Below the pieces are notes generated by a model. The model had not been told where the DNA came from, did not search any database, and saw only the letters and a program-made list of their open reading frames with translations. Below, one piece after another: positions 5,864 to 6,957 of a stretch of 6,957 nucleotides of DNA. How positions within the stretch are numbered: the stretch's first letter is position 1; each line of letters begins with the position of its first letter. The translations under genes were made by a program, and so were the position numbers. Origin of the DNA: Acidobacteriaceae bacterium (GTDB lineage Bacteria; Acidobacteriota; Terriglobia; Terriglobales; Acidobacteriaceae); the NCBI GenBank assembly GCA_025929125.1, contig JAICMT010000080.1, forward strand, positions 1-6,957, written 5' to 3'.

Positions 5864-6957
5864 CTAGAACTGGTACTTGGCGGCCAGCTGCAGCTGACGC
5901 ATACTGCCCGCACCCACCTGGCCGAAGCCGGAGGAGCTGTAGTTGAGGTTGGGAGTACCCCAGTTGGGATGGTTCAGAGCATTGAACGCTTCGAACCGGA
6001 TGTCCAAATGGTGGTTCTCGCTGTACGGCATCACGAACGACTTGTGCAGCGAAGCATCCAGGTTGGTAAAGCCCGGTCCATGGACGCTGCCGCGGGTTGC
6101 GTTGCCGAACAGGCCTCCGATGTTGGTCGGAGTCGGTCCGGTTGGCGTGTTCAACGTCACCACAACACCTGGCCGGGTGTAAGCCGCTTTGTTGGCGCAG
6201 GAGTCCACCGTCATCGTGTTGCAAGGACGGTAAGGGCTGATCCCCGTCACGTCAGGCCGATCGAAGTTGCCGAACAGCCCGCCGAGGCCGGAGTTGTCGC
6301 CGCCATATTGTGGAGTCGTAATCTGGCCAGTTTGATGCGTAAAGGCGCCGCCGACCTGCCAGCCGCCAATGAGCATATTTACCAGCTTGTTGTTGAGTGG
6401 CACCAGCTTGTCACGTCCGATGGGTAGCTCGTACAGACCGGAGATGACATACCGGTTGCGGACGTCGAATGCCGAAGGGCCATATTCGCACGGAATGCAA
6501 AGACCATTCTGCGCATTCAACAGGTCGTTGCCCTGGTTGCGGACGCCGCTGGTGTCGTCCAGCGACTTCGAGTAAGTGTAGGAGGCGATCACGCTGAAGC
6601 CCTTGCTGAAGCGGCGATTTACCTTCACCGATCCCGCGTTGTAGTTGCCGGTACCCTCGTCATGCACCATCTGCGCACCGCTCTGCACGTTTTGGAACGG
6701 TTCCCGCGATGCGAGCGAGGTGATCTGCGCCTTCGTGCAGGTGGAGCATGCCGTAGGATTGGCAACGATGGTATAGCCCGCTCCCAGTCCCGCCACGCCA
6801 AACGGAGTCGGTTGGTTTCCGTTGAAGAAGCCATACAGGTGACGGCTCAGAGCGCCCTGGTATCCAGCTTCGAACGACCAGTTCTTGCCGATCTGCTGTT
6901 GGAGGTTCAGAAGGAACTGTTCCGTGTAGCTGCTGTGGTGGGTAACAGCGTTCGAGA
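5864..6957 (-). CDS. TonB-dependent receptor, Oar-like beta-barrel, C-terminal part (5' end outside window)
   Basis: The minus-strand frame is open from the window edge to a TAG at 5864-5866, giving 363 residues of the C-terminal barrel of a much larger protein (members of this acidobacterial family usually exceed 1000 residues). The start, carboxypeptidase-like N-terminal domain and plug are beyond the window. Typical features seen: NRRFSKGFSVIASYTYSKSLDD, VRNRYVISGLYELPIGRDK, GGWQVGGAFTHQTGQ, FTNLDASLHKSF, then DIRFEAFNALNHPNWGTPN, and a terminal YQF whose Phe is the BAM signal. Family role: energy-coupled import across the outer membrane or adhesion/secretion; in Acidobacteriota these receptors are numerous and often linked to glycan use. 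Substrate is unknown; a link to fucose glycans is only suggested by the neighbouring dehydrogenase. Three cysteine pairs (codons near 6748/6739, 6499/6490 and 6223/6199) are unusual for a barrel. A GTG at 6796 lies inside the barrel and is not the start. Confidence 0.9.
   Translation of the reverse strand, partial: SNAVTHHSSYTEQFLLNLQQQIGKNWSFEAGYQGALSRHLYGFFNGNQPTPFGVAGLGAGYTIVANPTACSTCTKAQITSLASREPFQNVQSGAQMVHDEGTGNYNAGSVKVNRRFSKGFSVIASYTYSKSLDDTSGVRNQGNDLLNAQNGLCIPCEYGPSAFDVRNRYVISGLYELPIGRDKLVPLNNKLVNMLIGGWQVGGAFTHQTGQITTPQYGGDNSGLGGLFGNFDRPDVTGISPYRPCNTMTVDSCANKAAYTRPGVVVTLNTPTGPTPTNIGGLFGNATRGSVHGPGFTNLDASLHKSFVMPYSENHHLDIRFEAFNALNHPNWGTPNLNYSSSGFGQVGAGSMRQLQLAAKYQF

Noticed and set aside
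5738..6427. 229-codon open frame on the plus strand
   Set aside because: It is antisense to the clearly assigned TonB-dependent receptor barrel and shows no domain.

Overview
The window reads as a chromosome segment of a soil-type Acidobacteriota, most likely class Terriglobia (Terriglobus, Granulicella or Edaphobacter relatives). That placement is an inference. It rests on the partial Oar-type TonB-dependent receptor with the C-terminal barrel sequence typical of that phylum, on a maltokinase followed by a GT81-like protein, and on the dense, moderately GC-rich coding. No RNA gene, mobile element, CRISPR array or phage gene was found.

Left block (1-2483, + strand). The 3' end of a maltokinase, probably a trehalose synthase-maltokinase fusion, is followed by a 407-residue GT81-like protein and a 247-residue membrane protein resembling the membrane part of small mechanosensitive channels. 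All three point the same way, with gaps of 78 and 23 bases, so they could form one transcription unit. The theme would be trehalose/alpha-glucan metabolism and osmotic stress. The GT81-like protein keeps the C-terminal family signatures but appears to have lost the nucleotide-sugar and DxD metal-binding motifs. It is the least ordinary item in the window.

Middle and right block (2498-5531). A FucP-type sugar:proton symporter (- strand) is divergent from a small outer-membrane beta-barrel gene (+ strand). The barrel gene converges on a short-chain dehydrogenase (- strand) that closely resembles bacterial L-fucose dehydrogenases. FucP and the dehydrogenase would supply uptake and the first oxidation step of a non-phosphorylating L-fucose route. 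The lactonase, dehydratase and later enzymes are not in the window.

Right end (5532-6957). The C-terminal part of an Oar-like TonB-dependent receptor lies on the - strand and its 5' end is outside the window. Its 3' flank holds two inverted repeats and then a textbook intrinsic terminator at 5680-5712. The receptor and the dehydrogenase are therefore probably separate transcripts despite being co-directional.

Overall this is ordinary carbohydrate-metabolism territory. The points worth a second look are the apparently catalytically dead GT81-like protein in a trehalose/osmotic operon, the fucose gene set around an unknown outer-membrane barrel, the paired cysteines in the receptor, and the stacked hairpins at the receptor's 3' end.
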